A stretch of 64,000 nt of DNA from Pandoraea sp. PE-S2T-3 (GCF_002179965.1 NZ_NGUQ01000007.1:558001-622000); one strand, 5' to 3'. Shown: positions 27,735 through 36,166, counted from the stretch's first letter. The notes: generated by a model not told the origin, from the sequence alone. Made by a program: numbers and translations.

Positions 27735-27958
27735 ATAGCATTCCGCCCCACCTCATAAATTCTGCCCCCCATATAAATCGGAGTAGCACCGGTTGCGGCT
27801 TCACACGCCAACCAGGGGCTCGGTCCAGCTGCGCAATGCGAGTACCTCCCATCCTGCGATGGACCGTTCTTGCAAGCGACATAAAACTCCCGCTCCTGTG
27901 AGTGGGCGGAACATGAAAGTGCTATTCCTGCCAAGCATAACCAAGCAATCGCTCTCAT
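27659..27958 (-). CDS. Small secreted protein, or the signal-bearing 5' part of the adjacent M15 peptidase gene
   Basis: 99 aa. A clear signal peptide (MRAIAWLCLAGIALSCSAHS) is followed by a Cys-containing segment (YVACKNGPSQDGRYSHCAAG) and IYEVGRNAIWRNRVLEDQ. The frame then overlaps the M15 frame for 76 bp. Such long overlaps are uncommon for real gene pairs, so one indel may have split a secreted peptidase. Its ATG overlaps the stop of the frame upstream as ATGA. Unrecognised if independent. Confidence 0.55.
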   Translation of the reverse strand: MRAIAWLCLAGIALSCSAHSQEREFYVACKNGPSQDGRYSHCAAGPSPWLACEAATGATPIYMGGRIYEVGRNAIWRNRVLEDQSQISDTQYRIKLLAQ

Positions 27959-28425
27959 TCGATGCCCCCGTGCATAGTTGATGCGATACAGGTTTTCGGG
28001 GACTCGAGTGCCCCGACGTGGCCTGAAGAATGGCGTTGGTAGTTACCGATGTCTTTGGGCTTCGGATGCGGGACTTTCAGATTCGGAAACGCTAGATCCG
28101 AGGGGGACGGGGCATCGAGGAGACTTCTACGAGCCGCTGGATTTCGCGGCGTTGGATCCGTAGCGTGGGCTTGCACTTGTCCGTCGATGACTACACCGAA
28201 CTTCGATATGAAGTCGATGTCGTGAGGATGTCTGGACGCGCTGAATCGTTCGCCGGCGAGCGAACGACAGCGCGTTTTTTGTCTTTCCGGATTTCCGGAT
28301 TTCTCCGGCTCGCCGCCAAAACTTACGTAGTAATACCTAATGTTGGTCGAGCACCCTGCTGCGCGCTCATCGACTTTAGCTATCGCACCTGCATTTGCGT
28401 GTGCCGCAAAAGCCTTATGCCACAA
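27955..28425 (-). CDS. Possible small protein upstream of the secreted peptidase cassette
   Basis: 156-aa frame with only a TTG as its outermost start, unrecognised. The one argument for coding is that its stop overlaps the next start as ATGA, typical of translational coupling. No signal peptide or motif was found, and the composition is unremarkable (basic, Pro/Ser-rich C-terminal half). It may be a chance frame. Confidence 0.3.
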   Translation of the reverse strand: MWHKAFAAHANAGAIAKVDERAAGCSTNIRYYYVSFGGEPEKSGNPERQKTRCRSLAGERFSASRHPHDIDFISKFGVVIDGQVQAHATDPTPRNPAARRSLLDAPSPSDLAFPNLKVPHPKPKDIGNYQRHSSGHVGALESPKTCIASTMHGGIE

Positions 28426-28722
28426 GGCCGGGAGAGGTGCGTGCGCATTGTTACCGAGTGGTCTGCAACACGTGCAGACATGCGTGTTTCAGGCGGTGCG
28501 AAGCCTAGTGCAAATCCCAATGATCGCGTTGCAGCAATCCGCCCACAATAACGTTTCCCTATGTGCGACCGAACCAAGAATTCGGCGCGACGCGAGGGAC
28601 GCGAGAGATTCGTCGGGCAACGCAAATGACAGCGTCACCTGAGTGCCTCGCGGTTGTCACAGACGATGGTGCCGGGGCCAACCAATCGCCTCACACCGCC
28701 AACCAGGAATGTGGCAGGAGAC
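28426..28722. other. Intergenic region before the first ABC transporter operon
   Basis: 297 bp with no convincing gene; it rises to 764 bp if the weak frame at 27955-28425 is not real. The promoter of the operon beginning at 28723 must lie here. No strong dyad or terminator was seen. Confidence 0.5.
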
Positions 28723-29502
28723 ATGGCGAACAACGATTACATTCTCGAAACCCGCGGACTCACCAAAGAGTTTCGTGGCTTCACCGCCGTGAACGGGGTC
28801 GACCTGCGCGTTGCGCGCGGCACCATTCACGCACTCATCGGGCCGAATGGCGCAGGCAAGACAACCTGCTTCAACCTGCTCACCAAATTCCTCGTGCCGA
28901 GCGCCGGCACCATCACGTTCAACGGCGAAGACATCACGCGTGAAGCGCCCGCACAGATCGCGCGGCGCGGCATCATTCGCTCGTTCCAGATCTCTGCCGT
29001 GTTCCCGCACTTGTCGGTGCTGGAGAACGTGCGCATCGGCCTGCAACGCAACCTCGGCACGGCATTTCACTTCTGGCGCAGCAGCGATTCGCTGCATCAG
29101 CTCGATGCACGTGCCATGGAGTTGCTCGCCGAAGTCGGACTCACCGAATTCGCTCACACTCTCACCGTCGAGTTGCCCTACGGCCGCAAGCGTGCGTTGG
29201 AAATCGCCACCACACTTGCTATGGAACCCGAACTAATGTTGCTCGATGAACCCACGCAAGGCATGGGTCACGAAGACGTGGATCGCGTGACGGCACTCAT
29301 CAAGAAGGTGTCGGTCGGCCGCACGATTCTGATGGTCGAACACAACATGAACGTGGTGGCCGGCATCTCCGACACCATCACCGTGCTGCAACGCGGTGAG
29401 GTGCTCGCCGAAGGGCCGTATCACGAAGTCTCGAAGAATCCGCAAGTGATGGAAGCCTATATGGGCACCGCGGACAGCGAATTGCAGGGAGCCCACGGGT
29501 GA
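28723..29502 (+). CDS. Branched-chain amino acid-type ABC transporter ATPase (LivG-like)
   Basis: 259-aa ATPase of the LivG group from the ATG at 28723, which has AGGAG just 2 bp upstream. Walker A is GPNGAGKTT ([20 protein letters not shown]) and Walker B is LMLLDEPTQGMGHED. The ABC signature is degenerate, VELPYGRKRALEIA in place of LSGGQ, as is usual in LivG proteins. It heads a five-gene operon with a second ATPase, a binding protein and two permeases. The substrate is unknown; such systems carry amino acids, amides or aromatic acids. Its stop overlaps the region of the next start. Confidence 0.9.
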   Translation: MANNDYILETRGLTKEFRGFTAVNGVDLRVARGTIHALIGPNGAGKTTCFNLLTKFLVPSAGTITFNGEDITREAPAQIARRGIIRSFQISAVFPHLSVLENVRIGLQRNLGTAFHFWRSSDSLHQLDARAMELLAEVGLTEFAHTLTVELPYGRKRALEIATTLAMEPELMLLDEPTQGMGHEDVDRVTALIKKVSVGRTILMVEHNMNVVAGISDTITVLQRGEVLAEGPYHEVSKNPQVMEAYMGTADSELQGAHG

Positions 29503-29510
29503 GGACGGCT

Positions 29511-30260
29511 ATGTACGGTAACGGCGGCGGCAATGTGCCCGCACTCGAAGTCGAAGGACTGCAAGCCTGGTACGGCGAATCGCACATCCTGCACGGCGTG
29601 GATCTGACCGTGGGCCGTGGCGAAGTCGTCACGCTGCTCGGTCGCAACGGTGCGGGCCGCACCACCACCCTGCGCGCAATCATGGGCCTCACGGGGCAGC
29701 GTCAGGGCTCGATTCGTGTGGCCGGCGAAGAAACGATTCATCTGCCGACCTATAAGGTCGCGCATCACGGCGTGGGCTACTGTCCCGAGGAGCGCGGCAT
29801 CTTCGCGAGCCTGTCGTGCGAAGAGAACCTGATGCTGCCGCCATATATCGGCATGCGCGGCAATCGGCGCGAAGACGGCGGCAAGGGCATGTCGATCGAA
29901 GAGATCTACGACATGTTCCCCAACCTGAAGGAGCGTCGCCATAGTCAGGGCACGCGACTCTCGGGCGGCGAACAACAGATGCTGGCCGTCGCGCGCATTC
30001 TGCGCACGGGCGCGAATCTGTTGCTGCTCGACGAGATCTCGGAAGGTCTCGCACCGGTCATCGTGCAGACACTCGCCCGCATGATTACCACGCTCAAATC
30101 GCGGGGTTACACGATCGTGATGGTCGAACAGAATTTCCGTTTTGCAGCACCGCTTGCCGATCGCTTCTATGTGATGGAGCACGGCAAGATCGTGGAGCGC
30201 TTTGGCGCGCCCGAGCTGGAAACGAAGATGCCGGTGCTGCACGAATTGTTGGGCGTATGA
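29511..30260 (+). CDS. Branched-chain amino acid-type ABC transporter ATPase (LivF-like) with Arg in place of the Walker A Lys
   Basis: 249 aa from the ATG at 29511, with GAGG six bases upstream; a GTG at 29499 overlapping the previous stop is the alternative. The signature TRLSGGEQQMLAVARIL and Walker B LLLLDEISEGLAP are normal for LivF. Walker A, however, reads GRNGAGRTT: residue 50 is Arg (CGC), where a Lys that contacts the ATP phosphates is almost invariant. It is the partner of the LivG-like ATPase just upstream, so a heterodimer with one altered site is implied. It could still bind nucleotide weakly. Confidence 0.88.
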   Translation: MYGNGGGNVPALEVEGLQAWYGESHILHGVDLTVGRGEVVTLLGRNGAGRTTTLRAIMGLTGQRQGSIRVAGEETIHLPTYKVAHHGVGYCPEERGIFASLSCEENLMLPPYIGMRGNRREDGGKGMSIEEIYDMFPNLKERRHSQGTRLSGGEQQMLAVARILRTGANLLLLDEISEGLAPVIVQTLARMITTLKSRGYTIVMVEQNFRFAAPLADRFYVMEHGKIVERFGAPELETKMPVLHELLGV

Positions 30261-30349
30261 GGTGAGCTACCCGGCGCGTTGCCGTGCGCTGCATGGCGCG
30301 CACGCCGGGCGATGGACCCAGGCGATATAAATCCACGAAGGAGACGAAG

Positions 30350-31555
30350 ATGACGATGCGGATGAAGGCGTTGGCGGTTGCGGCTGCGATCGGTTTTGCG
30401 GCAATGGCCTCGCAGGCCCAGGCCGATGGCAACACGGTGAAGATCGGTTTCATTACCGACATGTCGGGTCTGTACACCGATATCGACGGACAGGGCGGTG
30501 CGGAAGCCATCAAGATGGCGATCTCCGACTTCGGCGGCAAGGTGCTCGGCAAGCCGATCGAACTGGTCACGGCCGATCACCAGAACAAGGCCGACGTGGC
30601 CGCGTCGAAAGCCCGCGAATGGTTCGATCGCGGCGGCGTCGACATGCTCATCGGCGGTACCAACTCGGGTACCGGCCTCGCGATGAACAAGGTCTCGGCC
30701 GAGAAGAAGAAGGTCTACATCAACGTGGGTGCCGGCTCGGACGCCCTCACCAACGATCAGTGCCAGCCGTACGGCGTGCACTACGCGTACGACACCGTCG
30801 CACTCGCACGCGGCACCGGCTCGGCCGTGGTCAAGGCGGGCGGCAAGTCGTGGTTCTTCCTGACCGCCGACTATGCGTTCGGTCACGCGCTGGAGAAGGC
30901 GACGGCCGACGTGGTCAAGGCCAACGGCGGCACGGTCAAGGGCGCGGTCAAGCACCCACTCTCGGCGTCGGACTTCTCGTCGTACCTGTTGCAGGCGCAG
31001 TCGTCGGGTGCACAGGTGCTGGGTCTGGCCAATGCGGGTGGCGACACTATCAACGCGATCAAGGCGGCGAAGGAATTCGGCGTCAAGGGCAAGATGCAGA
31101 TCGCCGGTCTGCTGGTGTTCATCAACGACATTCACTCGCTCGGTCTGGACAACACCGAAGGCATGTATCTGACGGACAGCTGGTACTGGGACAAGGACGA
31201 CAAGACCCGTGCCTTCGCCAAGCGCTACTTCGACAAGATGCGCAAGATGCCGTCGAGCCTGCAAGCGGGTGACTACTCGGCCACGATGACGTATCTGAAG
31301 GCTGTGCAGGCCGCCGGCAGCACCGACGCCGACAAGGTCATGGACGAGCTGCACAAGATCAAGATCGACGATATGTACAGCAAGGGCTACATCCGCAAGG
31401 ACGGCACGATGGTCCACGACATGTACCTGATGCAAGTGAAGTCGAAGAAGGAATCGAAAGAGCCGTGGGACTACTACAAGGTCGTCGCGACGATTCCGGG
31501 CGACAAGGCGTTCACCACCGTGGCGGAATCGACCTGCCCGTTGATGAAGAAGTAA
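30350..31555 (+). CDS. ABC transporter periplasmic substrate-binding protein (Leu/Ile/Val-binding type)
   Basis: 401-aa binding protein from the ATG at 30350, preceded by AAGGAG. The Sec signal (MKALAVAAAIGFAAMASQAQA) is followed by a type I periplasmic-binding fold (VKIGFITDMSGLYTDIDGQG). The segment HQNKADVAASKAREWFD and the C-terminal Cys near the end (ESTCPLMKK) are seen in related amino-acid/amide-type binding proteins. It captures the solute and delivers it to the two permeases downstream. A hairpin between this gene and the next would favour higher production of the binding protein than of the membrane parts. Confidence 0.92.
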   Translation: MTMRMKALAVAAAIGFAAMASQAQADGNTVKIGFITDMSGLYTDIDGQGGAEAIKMAISDFGGKVLGKPIELVTADHQNKADVAASKAREWFDRGGVDMLIGGTNSGTGLAMNKVSAEKKKVYINVGAGSDALTNDQCQPYGVHYAYDTVALARGTGSAVVKAGGKSWFFLTADYAFGHALEKATADVVKANGGTVKGAVKHPLSASDFSSYLLQAQSSGAQVLGLANAGGDTINAIKAAKEFGVKGKMQIAGLLVFINDIHSLGLDNTEGMYLTDSWYWDKDDKTRAFAKRYFDKMRKMPSSLQAGDYSATMTYLKAVQAAGSTDADKVMDELHKIKIDDMYSKGYIRKDGTMVHDMYLMQVKSKKESKEPWDYYKVVATIPGDKAFTTVAESTCPLMKK

Positions 31556-31592
31556 GCCGGGTTCGCATCGTCATCTGACAGTGCACTGAAAA

Positions 31593-31616
31593 GCGGCGGG
31601 ACGTGTGTCCCGTCGC
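31593..31616 (+). terminator. Intercistronic hairpin between binding protein and permease genes
   Basis: The arms GCGGCGGGAC and GTCCCGTCGC (one G-U pair) have loop GTGT and are followed by GGTCTTTCTC. There is no strong U-run, so it is more likely a partial terminator or mRNA-stabilising stem than a full stop. Confidence 0.6.
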
Positions 31617-31643
31617 GGTCTTTCTCCCAGAGAATCGATTTCG

Positions 31644-32528
31644 ATGGAATTACTAGGCATCCCCCTGCCGGCGCTGTTGAGCCAACTGCTGCTGGGACTG
31701 GTGAATGGCTCGTTTTACGCCATGCTGAGTCTTGGCCTGGCGGTGATTTTCGGTCTGCTCAACGTGATCAACTTCGCGCATGGCGCGTTGTTCATGCTGG
31801 GTGCCATGCTCGCCTGGATGGGCGGCAACTATCTCGGCCTCAATTACTGGGTCATGCTGATTCTCGCCCCGATCGTGGTGGGCATTATCGGCATCATCAT
31901 CGAGCGCACGATGCTGCGCTGGATTTACAAGCTCGATCACCTCTACGGACTGCTGCTCACGTTCGGTATCACGCTCGTACTCGAAGGCGTGTTCCGTTCG
32001 ATGTTCGGTGTGTCCGGGCAACCGTACGACGCGCCGGAAGCGCTCTCGGGCGCAACCAATCTCGGCTTCATGTTCATGCCGAACTATCGCGGCTGGGTCG
32101 TGGTGGCTTCGTTGATCGTGTGCTTCGCCACATGGTTCGTGATCGAGAAGACGAAGATCGGCGCGTATCTGCGGGCCGGCACGGAAAACCCGAAGCTCGT
32201 TGAAGCGTTCGGCGTGAATGTGCCGCTCATGATCACGCTGACGTACGGCTTCGGTGTCGGGCTGGCCGCATTTGCGGGCGTGCTCGCTGCACCGGTCATC
32301 CAGATCTCGCCGCTGATGGGCCAGTCGATGATCATCACCGTGTTCGCCGTGGTCGTGATCGGCGGCATGGGCTCGATCATGGGGTCGATCATCACCGGTC
32401 TGATGTTGGGTGTGATCGAAGGCTTCACCAAGGTGTTCTACCCGGAAGCGTCGGCGACCGTGGTGTTCGTGATCATGGTGATCGTGCTGCTGCTGCGCCC
32501 GGCAGGGCTGTTCGGCAAACAAAAGTAA
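31644..32528 (+). CDS. ABC transporter permease (LivH-like)
   Basis: 294-aa inner-membrane permease of the LivH family. Hallmark segments are GLVNGSFYAMLSLGLAVIFGLLNVINFAHGALFMLG near the N-terminus and VVIGGMGSIMGSIITGLMLG near the C-terminus (coupling helix to the ATPase). I start at the ATG at 31644, which begins at the expected position for LivH; the frame from 31605 passes through the upstream hairpin tail. It pairs with the LivM-like permease encoded 11 bp downstream. Confidence 0.92.
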   Translation: MELLGIPLPALLSQLLLGLVNGSFYAMLSLGLAVIFGLLNVINFAHGALFMLGAMLAWMGGNYLGLNYWVMLILAPIVVGIIGIIIERTMLRWIYKLDHLYGLLLTFGITLVLEGVFRSMFGVSGQPYDAPEALSGATNLGFMFMPNYRGWVVVASLIVCFATWFVIEKTKIGAYLRAGTENPKLVEAFGVNVPLMITLTYGFGVGLAAFAGVLAAPVIQISPLMGQSMIITVFAVVVIGGMGSIMGSIITGLMLGVIEGFTKVFYPEASATVVFVIMVIVLLLRPAGLFGKQK

Positions 32529-32539
32529 GGGGCACAGCA

Positions 32540-33538
32540 ATGCAACATCGTATGCAACAACGGGTGCTCTATGCGCTCTTGCTACTGGCGCTGATCGCGG
32601 CGCCGTTTGCCGGGGCGTATCCGGTCTTCGTGATGAAGGTGCTGTGCTTCGCGCTGTTCGCCTGTGCGTTCAATCTGCTGTTGGGTTTTACGGGACTGCT
32701 GTCGTTCGGGCACGCCGCGTTCTTCGGCAGCGCAGGGTATGTGACGGGCTACGCGATTCGCAACCTCGGTTTCACGCCGGAAGTCGGCATTCTTGCCGGC
32801 ATGGTGGCGGGCGCGGCGCTGGGGCTGGTGATCGGCTTGCTGGCGATCCGGCGTCAGGGCATCTACTTCGCGATGATCACGCTGGCACTCGCACAGATGC
32901 TGTACTTCCTGTGCATGCAAGCGCCGTTCACGGGCGGGGAAGATGGTCTGCAAGGCGTGCCGCGCGGCAGCCTGTTCGGTGTGCTGCCGCTCGACTCGGA
33001 CCTCACGCTGTACTACGTGGTGCTGGCGATCTGCGCGCTGGGTTTCCTGCTCATCATGCGTGTGGTGCACTCGCCGTTCGGTCAGGTGCTCAAGGCGATC
33101 AAGGAGAACGAGCCGCGCGCCATCTCGCTGGGTTACGACGTCGACCGGTTCAAGCTGCTGGCGTTTGTTTTGTCGGCCACGCTGGCAGCCCTCGCGGGGT
33201 CGACCAAGACGGTGGTGCTGGGCTTCGAGACGCTGACCGACGTGCACTGGACGATGTCGGGCATGGTGATTCTGATGACGCTCGTCGGCGGCCTCGGCAC
33301 GATGCTCGGACCGGTGGTCGGTGCGGTGCTGATCATCGTGCTGGAGAACAAGCTGGGCGACATCGGTAACTGGCTCGCTACCGCAACGGGTGTGACTTGG
33401 TTCCAGACGCTCGGCGAGTCGGTGACGATCGTCATCGGCGCGATCTTCATCATCTGCGTGCTGGCGTTCCGGCGCGGGCTGGTGGGGGAATTGATCGCGC
33501 GCAGCAAGTTCTTCCGGCGCGTGGCGCAGCAGTCATGA
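32540..33538 (+). CDS. ABC transporter permease (LivM-like)
   Basis: 332-aa permease of the LivM family. Family segments are CAFNLLLGFTGLLSFGHAAF (first conserved helix pair), RRQGIYFAMITLALAQMLY and LVGGLGTMLGPVVGAVLI. AAGGGG lies about seven bases before the ATG. It is the last gene of the first ABC operon and completes the channel with the LivH-like protein. A strong terminator lies 226 bp further on. Confidence 0.93.
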   Translation: MQHRMQQRVLYALLLLALIAAPFAGAYPVFVMKVLCFALFACAFNLLLGFTGLLSFGHAAFFGSAGYVTGYAIRNLGFTPEVGILAGMVAGAALGLVIGLLAIRRQGIYFAMITLALAQMLYFLCMQAPFTGGEDGLQGVPRGSLFGVLPLDSDLTLYYVVLAICALGFLLIMRVVHSPFGQVLKAIKENEPRAISLGYDVDRFKLLAFVLSATLAALAGSTKTVVLGFETLTDVHWTMSGMVILMTLVGGLGTMLGPVVGAVLIIVLENKLGDIGNWLATATGVTWFQTLGESVTIVIGAIFIICVLAFRRGLVGELIARSKFFRRVAQQS

Positions 33539-34066
33539 CGGCGGGCGGAAGCCGGGGGATTGCACCGAAGTGGGGCGTCTAGCCATACCCCCGGCGCCAC
33601 CCCGGCGCACGAATGTCGGAAAAATGCCCATTCGTAGGGGTAAATGCTGACTTGTGGTGCATTGGGTGCTCCTTTATTCTCACCCCTAGTTCGCGTCACA
33701 GCAGGATATAGGGGCGAGGAACGAGGAGACAATAAGCGCGATAACGCGCACCGCCAAAAAGGAAGCGCTGTTGGAGAATGCTCCAACAGCGCTTTTTATA
33801 TTGTGCTTCGATATCGTGTTTTTCATTGCGCTCCACGTCGCGTTTCACGTCTCGCCGCATGCCGCGCTGGCTTTCGCGCTGTTCTCCACAGCGTTCGCCG
33901 CAATATTCCTTGTGATTCCCATTCTGACGCCGGTCATTCCCGGCGCGTGCTTTCCTTCCCCCATGCTTCACGTCATGCCTCGCATTGCTTTGGTCATTGG
34001 TTCGCTCGTTGCTCCGCTCATTGCCCCGCTCATGGCCCCGTTTAACGTTGGCTCAGGGCGGCCGTC
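33539..34066. other. Intergenic region with a terminator and a hydrophobic frame of doubtful reality
   Basis: 528 bp. It holds the terminator at 33764-33798. A plus-strand frame at 33771-34073 would encode about 100 very hydrophobic residues (FIALHVAFHVSPHAALAFAL), but it starts with TTG inside the terminator stem and overlaps the next ATG by 7 bp. I consider it unproven. Internal short repeats (GCTCATTGCCCC/GCTCATGGCCCC) occur near 34016-34040. Confidence 0.5.
33764..33798. terminator. Intrinsic terminator after the first ABC transporter operon
   Basis: The perfect 13-bp arms AGCGCTGTTGGAG and CTCCAACAGCGCT have loop AATG. The hairpin is followed by TTTTTAT and preceded by AAAAAGGA, so it can act on both strands. 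Confidence 0.92.
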
Positions 34067-34846
34067 ATGCTGAGCTCGCTCGCGCTCCCTGATCTCCTGA
34101 TGCTCGCTGGCGGGGCGTTTCTCGCCGGTCTCGTGGATGCCGTCGTGGGCGGTGGCGGACTCATCGCCGTACCCACGCTCTTCGCCGTCTTTCCCAACGC
34201 CGCGCCACCGCTGTTGCTGGGCACCAACAAGATGGCCGGTGTCTGGGGCACTGCGTCGGCGGCGTGGCGTTTCGCGCGCGGCGTGCAACTGCGCTGGGCG
34301 ATCCTGCTGCCCGCGACGGTCACGGCGTTCGTCTTCTCGTTCTGCGGCGCTTTCGCCGTCACCCATCTGCCCGCCGATGCGCTGCGCAAGCTGCTGCCGT
34401 TCGTGCTGGTTGGCGTGGCGATCTACACCCTGCGCAAGAAGGATTTCGGGACCGTACACGCGCCTGTCAAAGGTGGCACGGGGGTCACCCTTGCCGCAGT
34501 GGGCGTGGGGGCGGCCATCGGCTTCTACGACGGTTTCTTCGGCCCGGGCACGGGCAGCTTTCTCGTGTTCCTGTTCGTGCGGCTGTTCGGACAGGATTTC
34601 GTCAATGCGTCGGCGTCCTCGAAGATCGTCAACGTGGCGACGAATCTGGCCGCATTGCTGCTCTTCGGCATGGGCGGCCACGTGTGGTGGCAGCTCGGGC
34701 TGGGTATGGCCGTGATGAATGTGCTGGGCAGTCAGATCGGCAGTCGTCTGGCACTGCGGCACGGTGTCGGTTTCGTGCGCCGGATGTTCCTTTGTGTGGT
34801 TGGCGTATTGATCCTGAAGACGGGTTACGATGCCTTCCTGCGCTAG
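34067..34846 (+). CDS. TauE/SafE (TSUP) family membrane permease
   Basis: 259-aa polytopic membrane protein of the TSUP/DUF81 family. The two repeated halves show the family motif GLVDAVVGGGGLIAVPTLF with GTNKMAGVWGTASA in the first half, and FYDGFFGPGTGSFLVFLFVR with NASASSKIVNVATNLAA in the second. Members move sulfite, sulfoacetate, sulfolactate or other sulfur/organic anions across the inner membrane; which one is not visible. It is flanked by terminator-bearing gaps and is not obviously part of either ABC operon. Confidence 0.9.
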   Translation: MLSSLALPDLLMLAGGAFLAGLVDAVVGGGGLIAVPTLFAVFPNAAPPLLLGTNKMAGVWGTASAAWRFARGVQLRWAILLPATVTAFVFSFCGAFAVTHLPADALRKLLPFVLVGVAIYTLRKKDFGTVHAPVKGGTGVTLAAVGVGAAIGFYDGFFGPGTGSFLVFLFVRLFGQDFVNASASSKIVNVATNLAALLLFGMGGHVWWQLGLGMAVMNVLGSQIGSRLALRHGVGFVRRMFLCVVGVLILKTGYDAFLR

Positions 34847-34880
34847 GTTTTGCCCTTCGCAGTGCAACATGCCGGGAAAA

Positions 34881-34908
34881 CCCCTTGTGGCAATTGCCAC
34901 ATTTGGGG
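34881..34908. promoter_or_regulatory. Perfect 16-bp palindrome upstream of the second ABC binding protein
   Basis: TGTGGCAATTGCCACA (34886-34901) is a perfect palindrome extended by CCCC and GGGG arms. It has no U-run. It lies about 120 bp before the binding protein start, so it is more likely an operator than a terminator. Confidence 0.55.
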
Positions 34909-34959
34909 AAACCGCACTTTACGAGACGGTACGGGTGCCCGTAAGATGGGCGGCAATTC

Positions 34960-34977
34960 ACCGACTGAGCGGTCGGT
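34960..34977. promoter_or_regulatory. TetR-type inverted repeat before the second ABC binding protein
   Basis: ACCGACTGAGCGGTCGGT has arms ACCGACTG and CGGTCGGT matching at 7 of 8 positions. It ends 43 bp before the ATG, where a repressor would block transcription. The form recalls TetR-family sites of aromatic-acid regulons, from memory only. Confidence 0.5.
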
Positions 34978-35020
34978 TAATGTAAGAAGAACGAATTCGA
35001 AATTTTGTGAGGAGACCCAA

Positions 35021-36166
35021 ATGAAACTGAAGTTGTTGTGCATGGCATCGGCGATGATGCTGGCTGCGGGCGTCGCGCACGCTCAAGTGAAGATTGGCGT
35101 GTCGCTGTCGGCGACGGGTCCGGCTGCATCGCTGGGCATCCCCGAGAAGAACACGATCGCGCTGATGCCGAAGACGATCGCAGGGCAGACGGTGCAGTAC
35201 ATCGTGCTCGACGATGCGACCGACACCACGACCGCCGTCAAGAACATGCGCAAGCTCATCAGCGAAGATCACGTCGACGCCGTGCTCGGCTCGACGGTCA
35301 CGCCGAACTCGCTGGCGATGGTCGACGTGGCTGCGGAAACGCAGACGCCGGTGATCTCGATGGCCGCAGGGGCTGCCATCGTCGAACCGATGGATGCCAA
35401 GCGCGCCTGGTCGTTCAAGACGCCGCAGAACGACATCTTGATGGCCACCGCTATTGCCAAGCACATGGCTGACACCGGCGTGAAGACTGCCGCGTTCATC
35501 GGCTTCTCGGATGCGTACGGCGAAGGCTGGTACAAGGAATTCCTGAAGGCCGCCGACCTGAACAAGATCAAGATCGTCGCCAACGAGCGCTTCAACCGCG
35601 CGGATACGTCGGTGACCGGTCAGACGCTCAAGATCATGGGCGCGAACCCCGACGCCGTGCTGATCGCCGGTTCGGGCACGCCGGCCGCACTGCCGCAACG
35701 CTCGCTCAAGGAGCGCGGCTACAAGGGCAAGCTGTACCAGACGCACGGTGTGGCCAACAACGACTTCCTGCGCGTGTGCGGCAAGGACTGCGAAGGCACG
35801 TTCCTGCCGGCGGGCCCGCTGCTCGTCGTCGACCAACTGCCGGCGGACAACCCGGTGAAGAAGTCGGCTGCCGCGTACAAGGCCACTTACGAGAAGGCCT
35901 ACGGCGCCGGTTCGATCTCGACCTTCGGCGGCCACGCCTGGGACGGCGGTCTGCTGCTGCAAACGGCCATTCCGGTCGCGCTCAAGAAAGCCAAGCCGGG
36001 CACCCCGGAATTCCGCGCCGCACTGCGTGAAGCGCTGGAAAACGTGAAGGAAATGCCGGGCACCGCCGGTATCTTCAACATGAGCAAAAACGACCACAAC
36101 GGTCTGGACCAACGCTCGCGCGTTATGGTGCAAATCGTCGACGGCAAGTGGAAATTGGCGAACTGA
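35021..36166 (+). CDS. ABC transporter periplasmic substrate-binding protein, probable aromatic/amino acid type
   Basis: 381 aa from the ATG at 35021 with GAGGAG upstream. The Sec signal (MKLKLLCMASAMMLAAGVAHA) precedes a type I periplasmic-binding fold (VKIGVSLSATGPAASLGIPEKN). This opening is common in binding proteins for aromatic acids and branched-chain amino acids. A strong terminator follows, so it is expressed apart from its permeases, which begin 1.1 kb downstream beyond a MarR gene. Two palindromes sit in its promoter region. Together with the HpaR-like regulator, an aromatic compound is the favoured, unproven substrate. Confidence 0.9.
   Translation: MKLKLLCMASAMMLAAGVAHAQVKIGVSLSATGPAASLGIPEKNTIALMPKTIAGQTVQYIVLDDATDTTTAVKNMRKLISEDHVDAVLGSTVTPNSLAMVDVAAETQTPVISMAAGAAIVEPMDAKRAWSFKTPQNDILMATAIAKHMADTGVKTAAFIGFSDAYGEGWYKEFLKAADLNKIKIVANERFNRADTSVTGQTLKIMGANPDAVLIAGSGTPAALPQRSLKERGYKGKLYQTHGVANNDFLRVCGKDCEGTFLPAGPLLVVDQLPADNPVKKSAAAYKATYEKAYGAGSISTFGGHAWDGGLLLQTAIPVALKKAKPGTPEFRAALREALENVKEMPGTAGIFNMSKNDHNGLDQRSRVMVQIVDGKWKLAN

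Noticed and set aside
28165-28551. 128-aa plus-strand frame opposite the weak 156-aa frame
   Set aside because: No ribosome site, motif or neighbour linkage.
33771-34073. 100-aa hydrophobic frame before the TSUP gene
   Set aside because: TTG start lies inside a terminator stem, repeats inflate the frame, no supporting motif; kept only as a note in the gap entry.
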